DNA from: Devosia ginsengisoli
Lineage (GTDB): Bacteria; Pseudomonadota; Alphaproteobacteria; Rhizobiales; Devosiaceae
NCBI RefSeq assembly: GCF_024707105.1
Contig: NZ_JANQAJ010000006.1
Span: forward strand, 868,001-932,000
Direction: 5' to 3'
DNA: 64,000 bases
The position numbers and the translations under genes are program-made. Position 1 is the stretch's first letter. Each line of letters opens with the position of its first letter. Below the pieces are notes generated by a model that worked only from the letters and a program-made list of their open reading frames with translations, ran no database searches and was not told the DNA's origin. Below, one piece after another: positions 48,228 through 57,535 of the stretch.

Positions 48228-49481
48228 ATGCGCGTGTTGGCTGAACGTATCGTGGACCGGGCCTTGCTGGCCGCGCGGGATACGCCCCGGCAGGACGCCC
48301 TGCCGCTGCTGGCGACGAATCTGGCTGTCATGCTGAGCCGGCAGAGAGGCGCCGATCCCATCGTCGCCGTGGTGGGGGCGGATCAGTCGATCGGCGCCAA
48401 GGCGTTCCGGCATGGTGCGCGCCTTTACGGCCGGGCCCAGGACGACTGGTATCATCGGGGCCGGTCCCATATCGGCACCGGCGTCCTGCCTGCCGTGCTC
48501 GCGGCGGGGGCCGACGATGTCGTGCCACCCATGCTTGCCGGCTTTTCGGCGATGATGACGGTGTCGGCAGCCTATGGCGTGCAGGCCCATACGAGCGGAT
48601 TGCGCCCGACATCGATGTTCGCGCCGGTGGGGGCCAGCGTCGCGGTCGCTGTCGTCATGGGGCTTGAACGCGGCCGGATCATCGACGCGCTCAGCGCGGC
48701 GCTGGTGGGCAGTTGCGGTCATTCGGCCTGCATGCTGGAGGGCTCGGACGAGTGGCGGTATGAGGTGTTGCTGGCCATCCGGGCGGGCGCGGAGGCCGCC
48801 TGGCTGGCGGGTCATGGCGCCACCTTCGTCAAACAGAGTTTCGAGGGCGATTCGGGCTGGTGCCGCGCGCATTTCGATGATCCCGACGGGGTGCGGCTGG
48901 CGGCGGTGCTCGACGCACCGCCCGAACCGATCGGCGCCGTATCGGTCAAGCCATTCCCGGCCAGCGGCGTCGCCATGGGCACGATTGCGACCGCGATCAG
49001 GGCGGGTATCGCCGCTGGCGGCGCCGAGGTCGGGCGTCTCGTTCTCCATGTCTCGCCCGCGGTGATGGGCGTGCCGGGTTCGATGGGGCAGGCGCCGTTC
49101 AAGACCGGCATTGCCGCCGGCATGAGCCTGTCGCGATGCTGCGCCGAGGCCTTCCTGACCGGTGGACTGGCGGCCGCCATTCCCTCCGATCGGCGCGCCG
49201 AGATCGAGGCCCTGGCCGCCCGGCTCGAACTGTTTGCCGATCCGGCGCTCGATGACGACACGGCACGGGTCGAGGCGCATATGGCGGATGGTGTGGTTAT
49301 CGAGACGGGCTCGGCCGCAGCCATGCTCTATCCGAGCTGGCAACAGGTCCTCGACGATCGGGATTGCTACGTTCGATACGATGTCGATGCCGAGCGTTTT
49401 GTGGAGATGATCGACATAATTTCGCGGGAAAAAGTGGCGTCGGAAACACTTGTGGGGCTGATCGCGCGGTCCGATGCCTGA
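48228..49481 (+). CDS. MmgE/PrpD family protein
   Basis: 417 residues. The all-helical N-terminal MmgE/PrpD domain (WYHRGRSHIGTGVLPAVLAAG) and the C-terminal alpha/beta domain (VSVKPFPASGVAMGTIATAI) are recognisable. Family members include 2-methylcitrate dehydratase and cis-aconitate decarboxylase; some act in ring-compound breakdown. No methylcitrate-cycle genes are nearby, so that role is unlikely. The gene overlaps the MarR reading frame slightly and is divergent from the hydrolase. Confidence 0.82.
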   Translation: MRVLAERIVDRALLAARDTPRQDALPLLATNLAVMLSRQRGADPIVAVVGADQSIGAKAFRHGARLYGRAQDDWYHRGRSHIGTGVLPAVLAAGADDVVPPMLAGFSAMMTVSAAYGVQAHTSGLRPTSMFAPVGASVAVAVVMGLERGRIIDALSAALVGSCGHSACMLEGSDEWRYEVLLAIRAGAEAAWLAGHGATFVKQSFEGDSGWCRAHFDDPDGVRLAAVLDAPPEPIGAVSVKPFPASGVAMGTIATAIRAGIAAGGAEVGRLVLHVSPAVMGVPGSMGQAPFKTGIAAGMSLSRCCAEAFLTGGLAAAIPSDRRAEIEALAARLELFADPALDDDTARVEAHMADGVVIETGSAAAMLYPSWQQVLDDRDCYVRYDVDAERFVEMIDIISREKVASETLVGLIARSDA

Positions 49482-49512
49482 TATGCACAGTCGAGGATAC
49501 GGAGAACCGGCA

Positions 49513-50058
49513 ATGACAGCGACTTCCGATAATAGTGAATCCGAAGAGATTGCTCTCGGTCCAATAGTGTCGTCTGCGCATCTGGCGCGGCAAAGCGCCC
49601 TGCCGCAGCTTTCCGAATTTGAATTCGGGCTGATCATGGCGGCCAACGCGTTCAACCGCTGGATGGTGCGCTGCATGTCGGCTGCCGACGAGGCGGGGCT
49701 GACCTCGCTGGAAGTGCTGGTCTTGCATTCGGTAACCCATCGGGACCGCGCCAAACGCCTCGCCGACATCTGCCTGGTCCTGGGCATAGAGGACGTTCAC
49801 ACCGTGGTTTACGCCATCAAGAAGCTTGAAGCGCGCGGACTGGTGAAAAGCGTCCGCCAGGGCAAGGAGAAGGTGGTTTCCATCACCACCAAGGGCGAGG
49901 AAGCCTGCGACCGCTATCGCAAGGTACGGGAGACCTTGCTGGTCAGGGCGGTTGGCGAACTTGGTTTCGATCCGGGTGCCATCTCGAGCGCAGCGGGGAT
50001 CATGCGGGCCCTGTCGGGGCATTACGACCAGGCCGCGCGCGCCGCCGCCAGCCTCTGA
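49513..50058 (+). CDS. MarR-family winged-helix regulator
   Basis: 181 residues from ATG 49513 (GGAG 8 nt upstream); ATG 49474 would add 13 residues. The winged helix lies at about 75-145: LTSLEVLVLHSVTHRDRAKRLADICLVLG (recognition region) and AIKKLEARGLVKSVRQGKEKVVSITTKGEE (wing). It sits between the MmgE/PrpD and monooxygenase genes. Three related palindromes flank this block, so it is the likely regulator of the hydantoinase, hydrolase, MmgE/PrpD and monooxygenase genes. Confidence 0.88.
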   Translation: MTATSDNSESEEIALGPIVSSAHLARQSALPQLSEFEFGLIMAANAFNRWMVRCMSAADEAGLTSLEVLVLHSVTHRDRAKRLADICLVLGIEDVHTVVYAIKKLEARGLVKSVRQGKEKVVSITTKGEEACDRYRKVRETLLVRAVGELGFDPGAISSAAGIMRALSGHYDQAARAAASL

Positions 50059-50079
50059 CTCTTCATTGTGGAGAAAACG

Positions 50080-50094
50080 TCGATAAATTATCGA
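50080..50094. promoter_or_regulatory. palindrome downstream of marR-like gene, upstream of the monooxygenase
   Basis: TCGATAAATTATCGA has perfect 7-bp arms around one A. It lies 18 bp before a TTGACA box (50113-50118) in an AT-rich gap. The TATCGA halves match the 47109 site. Confidence 0.6.
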
Positions 50095-50232
50095 TTATAT
50101 GACGAATAGATGTTGACACATCCGCATAGCGTGTGTGAGCTTTCCTTAGGCAAGTTGGAGATTGCTCATCGTTTGGGCAATTAAGCCGGGATGCGTTTGC
50201 TGAGGAGCGGCGCATCCGACAAGGGGAGCGAC

Positions 50233-51748
50233 ATGCAGGGGCAGGGTGTCCGCATTGCGATCATCGGCGGTGGCTTCAGCGGCCTTGCGGCTGTCATCGA
50301 ACTGCGTCGCAATGGCTTCAGCGACATTGTCGTGTTCGAGAAATCGGCGGGCCTGGGCGGCACCTGGTATGACAACCGCTATCCCGGCGCCGAGGTCGAT
50401 ACGCCCTCGCACCTCTATTCCTTCTCCTATTGTCCCTATGACTGGACGCGCAGCCATGCCCTGCAGGGCGAGTTGCTGGGCTATCTCAACCACGTCGCCG
50501 ATACGTTCGACGTGCGCCGGCATTTCCGCTTCAGCACCACGGTCAGGTCGGTGGCGTGGAGCGATGCCGAACAGGTCCACACCCTTCGCCTCGAAGATGG
50601 TACCGAAGAGCGCTTCAACGTCGTCGTCAGCGCTCTGGGTTTTCTCAATCGTCCCCTCGTGCCGCAATGGGCGCAGCGCTCCGTGCGCGACCTGACGGTG
50701 GTGCATTCCGCCCGCTGGCCGGAAGGGCTGGACCTGACGGGCAAGCGTGTTGGCGTGGTCGGCACCGGCTCCACCGCTGTGCAGGTGGTCGACGAAGGCT
50801 CCAAGGTGGCCGCGGCGCTGACCGTATTCCAGCGCGAGCCCAACTGGGTCGTGCCCAAGAATAATGTGACATTCTCGCACCAGCAGCGCCGCAAGTATCG
50901 CAGCACGCTGGCGCAACGCTTCTCCCGGTGGCGCTCGCATGTCGTCTATGAGCGGGCCAAGTTATCCGGCGAGCAGGTGCTGGGCAGCCGCTCGAACCAG
51001 GCCTGGCAGAAGCTGTGCGAGGACAGGCTCGGGCGCGAATTCGCCGACCATCCCGAATTGCGCCGGCGCGTCACGCCCAGCCATCCCTATCTCGGCAAGC
51101 GGCCGGTCATCAGCGATCATTATTACACGGCGCTCAAGCGCCCTAACGTGAGTGTGGCGCCGGCCGCCGACACGCTGGAGAATGGCGGTGTGGTGGATGC
51201 GGATGGAACCTTCCACCACCTCGATGTCCTGGTGCTGGCCACGGGTTTCCAGGCTTCGAGTTACCTCGGCGCCCTCGAGGTTCGAGGCCGGGACGGGCTG
51301 GACCTGCATCAATACTGGGGCAGCGATCCGCACGCTTTCCTCGGTATAAGCGTGCCGAACTTCCCCAATTTTTTTCATCATGTACGGGCCCAATACCAAT
51401 ACCGGGCCACTGGTCTTCATGCTCGAGGCGCAGGCGCGCTACATCGCCCGCTCGCTCAAGCCGCTCCAGGCCGGCAAGGCAAGCAGCGTCGAGGTCAATC
51501 CCGGCATCAACCAGTGGTATCAGAACTGGCTGCAGGGCCGCCTCGCCAAAACGGCGTGGAATGCCGCGAACAACTATTTCAAATCGCCAAGCGGCAAGAT
51601 CGTCACGCAATGGCCCGGCGACGTGACCACCTATTGGGTGATGACCCGCCTGCTGCGCCGGTTCGCCAACACATATCGCTCCGGCGATGTGGCACCGGCG
51701 AGTGCCGGCTCGCAAACCTCCGAAAGCGAGAACAAGAATGCGGCTTGA
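50233..51748 (+). CDS. flavin-dependent monooxygenase (Baeyer-Villiger/FMO type), apparent frameshift
   Basis: About 504 residues if corrected. FAD motif IGGGFSGLAA (11-20), GGTWYDNRYPGAEVD typical of Baeyer-Villiger enzymes, HSARWP in place of the FxGxxxHxxxW fingerprint, then the NADPH motif VGTGSTAVQ. The frame breaks in a run of seven T (51369-51375). With six T it reads FPNFFIMYGPNTNTGP and continues normally to 51748; as written the wrong frame runs to 51945. The start ATG 50233 has GGGGAG upstream. It would turn a ketone into an ester or lactone, fitting the SDR that follows with an 11-nt overlap and the alpha/beta hydrolase. Confidence 0.85.
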
Positions 51749-52544
51749 GGGCAAGGTCGTGGTCGTCACCGGCGCTGGTGGCGGAATTGGTTCGGCAACC
51801 TGCGCGCGCCTGCTCGACGAAGGCGCCAGCATCGCCGCGCTCGACCGCTGGTCGGAGCAGAGCCTGGCCACTGCGGACCTGGCGCCCAGGGGGACGGTCT
51901 CGGCGCAGGCAGCGGGCAGGATCGTCGCCCTCGATGCCGACGTGACCGACGCAACGGCCCTGGAAGCCGCGGTCGCGGCGGCCGGCACGGCGCTGGGCGA
52001 GATCGATGGCGCCTTCCTCAATGCCGGAATCCTGCGCGGCGGCAATCTGCAAACCACCACCGACAAGGATTGGCAGGACACGCTCGACGTCAACCTGACC
52101 GGCGTGTGGAAGTCGGCCCGCGCGGTCACCGGCGCCATGCGGGCGCATGGGCGTGGCGGCTCGGTCGTCATAACCAGCTCCATTTCCGGCCTGCGCGGCG
52201 CCCAGGATTTTGCCGCCTATGCCGCGGCCAAGCATGGCGTGGTCGGGCTGATGCGCTCCATGGCGCAGGAATTGGGTCCCCTGGGCATAAGGGTCAATAC
52301 TCTGCATCCGACCTCGGTCGATACGCCCATGGTCAACAGTCTCGAACATGCGCAGCGCTGGACCAAGAGCACGGGCGGCACTATGGCGGATCTGGAAGCG
52401 ATCTACCGTGCCCGCCACCTGCTGCCGGTCGCCTGGCTCGATCCGCGCGACATTGCCAATGCGGTGCTGTGGCTGCTCTCGGACGAGGCCCGCTACGTCA
52501 CCGGCGTGACACTCCCGCTCGACGCCGGTCTCTGCGTCAAATGA
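51738..52544 (+). CDS. short-chain dehydrogenase/reductase
   Basis: 268 residues. Cofactor motif VTGAGGGIGSATC (Asp after strand 2 favours NAD), FLNAGILRGG (NAG), catalytic Ser in ITSSISGLRG and YAAAKHG (YxxxK). The gene overlaps the monooxygenase gene by 11 nt. A simple reading is oxidation of an alcohol to the ketone that the monooxygenase uses. Confidence 0.9.
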   Translation: MRLEGKVVVVTGAGGGIGSATCARLLDEGASIAALDRWSEQSLATADLAPRGTVSAQAAGRIVALDADVTDATALEAAVAAAGTALGEIDGAFLNAGILRGGNLQTTTDKDWQDTLDVNLTGVWKSARAVTGAMRAHGRGGSVVITSSISGLRGAQDFAAYAAAKHGVVGLMRSMAQELGPLGIRVNTLHPTSVDTPMVNSLEHAQRWTKSTGGTMADLEAIYRARHLLPVAWLDPRDIANAVLWLLSDEARYVTGVTLPLDAGLCVK

Positions 52545-52587
52545 CACTTTCATTCCACCTCAACCCGATCACGACAGGAACAGGTCA

Positions 52588-53595
52588 ATGATCAACAGAC
52601 GTAATCTTCTGCAGCTATCGGCCGGCGCGCTTGCCGGCTCTGCCTTCGGCGCCTTCCCGGCTTTCGGGCAGTCCGCCAAGAACTGGGATTTTGCCGATGA
52701 ATATGTTGCATCGCTCAGCCCCGGCCGCGCTGCCAATTACTTCATCGAAGAGCTCAACAAGCAGGTCGGCGACGAACTGACCATCACCTATCAGGGTGGC
52801 GGCGCGCTGGGCTACAAGTCGGCCGAGCATTTCAATGCGGTCGAAACGGGCGCCGTGCCCATGGCCATCACGCTGGTGACCCAGCTCAACGGCGTCGATC
52901 CGCTGCTCGATCTGACCAATCTGCCTTTCCTGGTGCGCAATGCGAAGGAATCGCAGGATTTGTGGAATATCGCCCGCGACGAATATGCCAAGATCTTCGA
53001 GGAAAACGACCAGATCGCGCTGTTTGCCGCGCCCAGCCCGCCGTCGGGTATCCATTCCCGCGTGGCGCTGGACAATCCCGATGTGTTCAAGGGTCTGCGC
53101 ATCCGCACCTTCGATCGTATTTCCACCACGACCCTGGCCAATGCCGGCGCCTCGCCGCTGCAGGTCGCCTGGGCCGATGTCGTGCCGCTGCTGTCGACCG
53201 GCGCACTCGACGCCATGCTGACTTCGGCGGATGGCGGCGTGTCCATCAGCGTCTGGGATTTCCTCGGCCATTTCACCGAGCTCAACTATTCCTCGGCGCT
53301 CTATATCGCGCATGTGAACCGCTATGAGTTCGAGGCTCTTTCGCCCCGCGTTCAGGATGCGATCATGGCGCTGTGCCGCCCCACCGACGACTATGCCTGG
53401 AAGACCATGGGTGAGCTGGTCGAGACCGGTTACGGAAAGTTGCGCGAGCATGGCACGCAGGTGAACACCAACCCGCCGGCCGCCGTGTTTGACCTGCTGG
53501 CCCAGGCCGGTGAGGCCGCCAAGGCCGAATGGCTGGAGCGTGTCGGCGATCGCGGCGCTGCCATCATGGAAGCCTTCGAGGCGTCTCGCGCCTGA
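52588..53595 (+). CDS. dctP: TRAP transporter solute-binding protein (DctP family)
   Basis: 335 residues with a twin-arginine-like leader (INRRNLLQLSAGALAG) and cleavage near FGQS. The DctP fold is clear: FIEELNKQVGDELTITYQGGGALG, FKGLRIRTFDRISTTTLANAGASP (the conserved Arg that binds the ligand carboxylate is expected here), and LSTGALDAMLTSADGG. Starts 43 nt after the SDR gene; a stem-loop follows at 53602. It would bind an organic acid. Confidence 0.92.
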   Translation: MINRRNLLQLSAGALAGSAFGAFPAFGQSAKNWDFADEYVASLSPGRAANYFIEELNKQVGDELTITYQGGGALGYKSAEHFNAVETGAVPMAITLVTQLNGVDPLLDLTNLPFLVRNAKESQDLWNIARDEYAKIFEENDQIALFAAPSPPSGIHSRVALDNPDVFKGLRIRTFDRISTTTLANAGASPLQVAWADVVPLLSTGALDAMLTSADGGVSISVWDFLGHFTELNYSSALYIAHVNRYEFEALSPRVQDAIMALCRPTDDYAWKTMGELVETGYGKLREHGTQVNTNPPAAVFDLLAQAGEAAKAEWLERVGDRGAAIMEAFEASRA

Positions 53596-53601
53596 TTTGC
53601 C

Positions 53602-53629
53602 CAGGCGGGGGGATGCCTCTCCCCGCCTG
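53602..53629 (+). terminator. intercistronic hairpin after dctP
   Basis: CAGGCGGGG, 10-nt loop, CCCCGCCTG: perfect 9-bp GC-rich stem 7 nt after the dctP stop and before the small permease gene. No T-run; a stabilising or attenuating element is most likely. Confidence 0.55.
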
Positions 53630-53678
53630 ATCTTGGCACACTAGGGGAGTGGATTCCCCGATAGGCAGGAGGTTCGGC

Positions 53679-54245
53679 ATGGTGGAAGATCCAATTCTGG
53701 CAGATGAGGCTACCCCGCCTCCACCCGATCCGGCCTGGCTGCGACCCCTGGCGGTGCTTTCCAGCGCTCTCAACCTGGCCGCGGCGATTGCCGCCGGTGC
53801 GGTCGTCATCGGCATGGCGGGTCTGATCATGACCGAGATCATGCTCCGCTTCTTCTCGCGGTCGACCTTCATGACCGACAGTCTCGTGGCCTATGGTGTC
53901 GCCGCCTCCGTGTTCCTCGCGCTGGGCTGGACCATGGAGAAGAACGGCATGATCCGCGTACTCATGCTGCACCATGCCGTGCCCAAGCCCGTGCAATGGC
54001 TGTTCGAGCTGTTCTGCATCACTTCGGCCATCGGGGTGAATGCGATCTTCATGATCTATCTCTGGCGCCAACTGGCCAAGGATTTCACCCGCGGCACGAT
54101 GTCGGGCCACTACCATCCCATCCCACTATGGATTCCGAGCGCCATCTTCTTCGTCGGGCTGGCCCTGTTGATGCTGCATCTGCTGGTGCGGCTGGGGCGC
54201 TTCTTTGCCCATGGCGTACCCAATGAACGCGAGGTGGTGCTGTGA
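53679..54245 (+). CDS. dctQ: TRAP transporter small permease (DctQ family)
   Basis: 188 residues from ATG 53679 with AGGAGG 6 nt upstream. Four membrane helices, with the DctQ-type regions EIMLRFFSRSTFMTDSLVAYG and PLWIPSAIFFVGLALLMLHLL. It forms the membrane complex with the following large subunit. Confidence 0.88.
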   Translation: MVEDPILADEATPPPPDPAWLRPLAVLSSALNLAAAIAAGAVVIGMAGLIMTEIMLRFFSRSTFMTDSLVAYGVAASVFLALGWTMEKNGMIRVLMLHHAVPKPVQWLFELFCITSAIGVNAIFMIYLWRQLAKDFTRGTMSGHYHPIPLWIPSAIFFVGLALLMLHLLVRLGRFFAHGVPNEREVVL

Positions 54246-54281
54246 CGTCCCGTTTCCCAACCTGTCCAGTGGAGCTTCGCC

Positions 54282-55610
54282 ATGGGTGACATGACCACCG
54301 TTGCCATCGTCCTCGGCCTCACCACGCTCCTGCTCGGCGTCGGCACCTGGCTGTGGTCCGGGCTGATCCTGGCCAGCATGGCGAGCTTGTGGATCGTCAG
54401 CGGCTTCTCGATCGACCGCATGGGCGCGATCCTGGCGAGCGTGGTGCCCAATTCGGCGATTTCCTGGGAACTGGCCGCCGTGCCGCTGTTTCTCTGGATG
54501 GGCGAAATCATCTTCCGGACCGACATCGCCCAGCGCCTGTTCGACGGGCTGTCGCCGCTGGCGCGTTACCTGCCCGGCGGGCTGCTCCACACCAATATCC
54601 TGGCCTGCACCACATTCGCGGCCGTTTCCGGTTCGAGCGCCGCGACCACCGTCACGGTGGGCCGCATCACTACCAAGGCCCTGGCGGATCGCGGCTATTC
54701 CCGCTCGCTCGCCAGCGGCTCGCTGGCCGGTGCCGGTACGCTGGGCCTGCTGATTCCGCCCTCCATCGCCATGATCATCTATGGCGTGCAGGCCAATGTC
54801 TCGATCATCCAGCTCTTCACCGCCGGCATCGTGCCGGGGCTTTTGGTGGCTTTGCTCTATTCGGGCTATATCGCTATGCGCTGCCTGCTCGATCCGAAAC
54901 TCGCGCCGCTCGCCGAGGCCCTGCCCAGCATTGGCGAGGTGCTGCGCGGTCTGAGCAAGCTGTGGAGCATCGCGCTGCTGATCGTGATGATCCTCGGCTC
55001 GATCTATACCGGCCTCTGCACACCGTCGGAGGCCGCCGCGGTCGGCGTGGTGGGGGCAATCCTCGTGGCCGTGATCACCGGTCAGTTCCGCGTCACCATG
55101 GTCACCGAGTCGCTCATGGTCGCCGTCCGGGTGTCCTGCATGGTCGGCATCATGGTGGCAGCCGCGGCCTTCATGTCCTCGGCCATTTCCTATCTCCACC
55201 TGCCGCAGGTTATTTCGGCGTGGATGAACGACCTGCATCTGTCCTCGTTCGGCCTGATCCTCGTGCTGATGGCCTTCTACATCGTGCTCGGCACCTTCCT
55301 CGAAGGCGTGCCGATCATCGTCATCACCCTACCCATCACGCTGCCGCTGATCCTGCAGGCTGGCCTCGATCCGGTCTGGTTCGGCATCTTCCTGATCGTC
55401 ATGGTGGAAATGGGCACGATCAGCCCGCCGGTGGGACTCAATCTCTTCATCTTGCAGGGCCTGACCGGTGACAGTTTCGGACGCACCGTGATGAATGCCC
55501 TGCCATTCTTCGTCCTGCTCTGCGTCGCCGTCGTCCTGATGGCAATCTTCCCGCAGATCGTGTTGTGGCTGCCCTCGGTGATCAACCCATCCACGATCAT
55601 TCCGTCGTGA
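54282..55610 (+). CDS. dctM: TRAP transporter large permease (DctM family)
   Basis: 442 residues with about 12 membrane helices. GSSAATTVTVGRITTKALADRGY, AGAGTLGLLIPPSIAMIIYG and EMGTISPPVGLNLFILQGL are the conserved DctM loops. It drives sodium- or proton-coupled uptake with the DctP/Q subunits. It overlaps the next SDR gene in GTGA. Confidence 0.93.
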   Translation: MGDMTTVAIVLGLTTLLLGVGTWLWSGLILASMASLWIVSGFSIDRMGAILASVVPNSAISWELAAVPLFLWMGEIIFRTDIAQRLFDGLSPLARYLPGGLLHTNILACTTFAAVSGSSAATTVTVGRITTKALADRGYSRSLASGSLAGAGTLGLLIPPSIAMIIYGVQANVSIIQLFTAGIVPGLLVALLYSGYIAMRCLLDPKLAPLAEALPSIGEVLRGLSKLWSIALLIVMILGSIYTGLCTPSEAAAVGVVGAILVAVITGQFRVTMVTESLMVAVRVSCMVGIMVAAAAFMSSAISYLHLPQVISAWMNDLHLSSFGLILVLMAFYIVLGTFLEGVPIIVITLPITLPLILQAGLDPVWFGIFLIVMVEMGTISPPVGLNLFILQGLTGDSFGRTVMNALPFFVLLCVAVVLMAIFPQIVLWLPSVINPSTIIPS

Positions 55611-56353
55611 CCGGGCGGCTGGACGGCAAGGTTGCCGTCATAACGGGTGGCGCCAATGGCCTGGGGGCCGAACAGGTCAAGCTGTTTACCGCCCGGGGTG
55701 CCCGGGTGGTCATCGCCGATATCCTGGCGGAGCAGGGCGAGGATGTCGCCCGCCTCTGCCGGCAAGATGGCCTCGATGTCGGCTTTATCACGCTCGACGT
55801 CACCAGCGAAGCGGCCTGGACCCGCCTGGTTCAGGATGTCGTGGCCCGATATGGCCGGCTGGATATCCTGGTCAACAATGCCGGGATCAGCGGCATGTCG
55901 GTCCAGCATCTCGCCCATGCCGACGCCTGGGACAGGCTGGTCGCGATCAATGCCAAGGGCGCCTATCTGGGCATGAATGCCGTGCTGCCCGAAATGGAGC
56001 GGCAGGGCGAGGGTGCCATCGTCAATCTGGGCTCGATCATCGGTCTGGTCGGCAGCCCGTTCGGCAATCCCGGCTATGCCGCCTCCAAGGCTGCGGTGAG
56101 CGCTCAAAGCCGCGCCATGGCCGTGCGGATGGCCCCCAGGGGCATAAGGGTCAATACCGTGCATCCGGGCTTCTTCCCGGAAATGCTCAACATGCCGGCA
56201 GGCGGCCGCGGCGACATTGCCGCCAGTATTCCGATGCGGCGCGTGGGCGAGCGCGCCGAAATCGCCGCTGCCGTCCTGTTCCTCGCCTCGCCCGACGCGT
56301 CCTATATTACCGGCATCGACCTGGTGGTCGATGGTGGCTTCACCGCGCAATAA
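55607..56353 (+). CDS. short-chain dehydrogenase/reductase
   Basis: 248 residues from GTG 55607 (GTGA overlap with dctM). VAVITGGANGLGAEQ cofactor motif with the acidic VVIADI after strand 2 (NAD), LVNNAGISG, catalytic Ser in LGSIIGLVG and YAASK, then NTVHPGFF. Translational coupling to the TRAP genes suggests it acts on the imported compound. It is convergent with the amidohydrolase. Confidence 0.9.
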   Translation: MTGRLDGKVAVITGGANGLGAEQVKLFTARGARVVIADILAEQGEDVARLCRQDGLDVGFITLDVTSEAAWTRLVQDVVARYGRLDILVNNAGISGMSVQHLAHADAWDRLVAINAKGAYLGMNAVLPEMERQGEGAIVNLGSIIGLVGSPFGNPGYAASKAAVSAQSRAMAVRMAPRGIRVNTVHPGFFPEMLNMPAGGRGDIAASIPMRRVGERAEIAAAVLFLASPDASYITGIDLVVDGGFTAQ

Positions 56354-56374
56354 GCCGAGCCTTCGGGATGACGG

Positions 56375-57517
56375 CTAGAGAATAGCCTCGCGCCACACGC
56401 CTGCCTGCACGGTGCCGCGTGGCCGGAGGGATTTCTGTGCCACCAGCAATGCGCCGAGGCTGTCGAACAGCTCCCGGGGCGTTTCCTCTATCGTGAAGAG
56501 GCTGGCATCGCCCGCGGCGCCCACTTTCAGCGTGCCCAGTTCCGGGCGGCGCAGGGCGGTCGCGGCGGCTGTCGTGGCCATGGTGACGACATCGGGCAGA
56601 TCGACGCCCAGGGCGATGGCCTTGTTCATTGTCGTCAGCAGGTCCACGGCGGGGCTCTGCCGGTTGAACAGGTGCACGTCGGACGAGATCACATCCGGCA
56701 GGAAACCGGCGCGCTGCATCCGCCCGAAGGCGGCATAGTCGAACGAACCGCGGCCATGGCCGGTATCGAAAAATACGCCGCGCTCCCGCGCCGCCAGGCA
56801 TGAGCGGTTCACCTCGCCACTGCGCGGCGACACCACCGCATTGGGGTAGGGCCGGCAGCAATGGGTCAGCACGTCGCCGGGCCGCAGCAGGTCGGCGATT
56901 TCGTCGATGGTGGGCGGGGGCATTTCGACATGCACCATGACCGGCAGGTCCAGCTCCTCGGCGGCCTGCAACGCCAGTTTCAGAGGGTCGATGACGCTGT
57001 CGCCGCTGGAACTGGGACCGACGCGGGCCTTGATGCCGACGATGATGTCGCGGTGGTCGCGTGCCGCGGCCACGCATTCGCGCACGCCGAGCAGGCGCCG
57101 TTCCCAGCCTTCGCCCACCGACAGGGCGCCACCAAAGCCGAAAATGCCGGCAAAGGAAATGTTGAGATAGGCGAGGACCCGCACCTCGGCCCGCTCGATC
57201 ACATGGGCGCGGAAGCCGGCAATGTTGGCGGCCCCGGCGCTGCCCGCATCGACCAAAGTGGTCACGGCCGAGCCGCGCGCCAGTTCATCGGGATCGACGC
57301 CCAGCGAGGTGCCGCCGACATAGACATGGGTATGCAGGTCGATCAGCCCTGCCGTCACATATTGCCCGCCGGCATCGACCTCCGCCGCGGCCGTATCGGC
57401 CTCGGATACGTCGATCGCGGCGATCTTTCCCCCGGCAAAGGCGAGCGAGCCGATCCGGTCGAGGCCCTGTGTGGGGTCGAGCAGGTGGCCGTTTCTGACG
57501 ATAAGGTCGTAATGCAT
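56375..57517 (-). CDS. amidohydrolase/deacetylase-family metallohydrolase
   Basis: 380 residues from ATG 57517 (GGGGA upstream; GTG 57532 is an alternative). Metal motifs are HTH (DLHTHVYVGG), a probable carbamylated Lys in GIKARVG, His in MVHVEMP and THCCRP, and Asp in SSDVHLF. This binuclear layout is that of dihydroorotase-like amidohydrolases. Close relatives are annotated as deacetylase-type enzymes next to KDG/KDGal-type genes. Substrate unknown. Confidence 0.87.
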   Translation of the reverse strand: MHYDLIVRNGHLLDPTQGLDRIGSLAFAGGKIAAIDVSEADTAAAEVDAGGQYVTAGLIDLHTHVYVGGTSLGVDPDELARGSAVTTLVDAGSAGAANIAGFRAHVIERAEVRVLAYLNISFAGIFGFGGALSVGEGWERRLLGVRECVAAARDHRDIIVGIKARVGPSSSGDSVIDPLKLALQAAEELDLPVMVHVEMPPPTIDEIADLLRPGDVLTHCCRPYPNAVVSPRSGEVNRSCLAARERGVFFDTGHGRGSFDYAAFGRMQRAGFLPDVISSDVHLFNRQSPAVDLLTTMNKAIALGVDLPDVVTMATTAAATALRRPELGTLKVGAAGDASLFTIEETPRELFDSLGALLVAQKSLRPRGTVQAGVWREAIL

Positions 57518-57535
57518 CTGATCCCCCGACACGCC

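Noticed and set aside
47916..49787. Open frame of about 620 residues antisense to the MmgE/PrpD gene and its flanks
   Set aside because: It covers the clear MmgE/PrpD and MarR genes on the other strand and has low-complexity His/Arg/Gly-rich text with no domain.
54126..55238. Open frame antisense to the TRAP large permease
   Set aside because: Same mirror effect of a hydrophobic gene; no family match.
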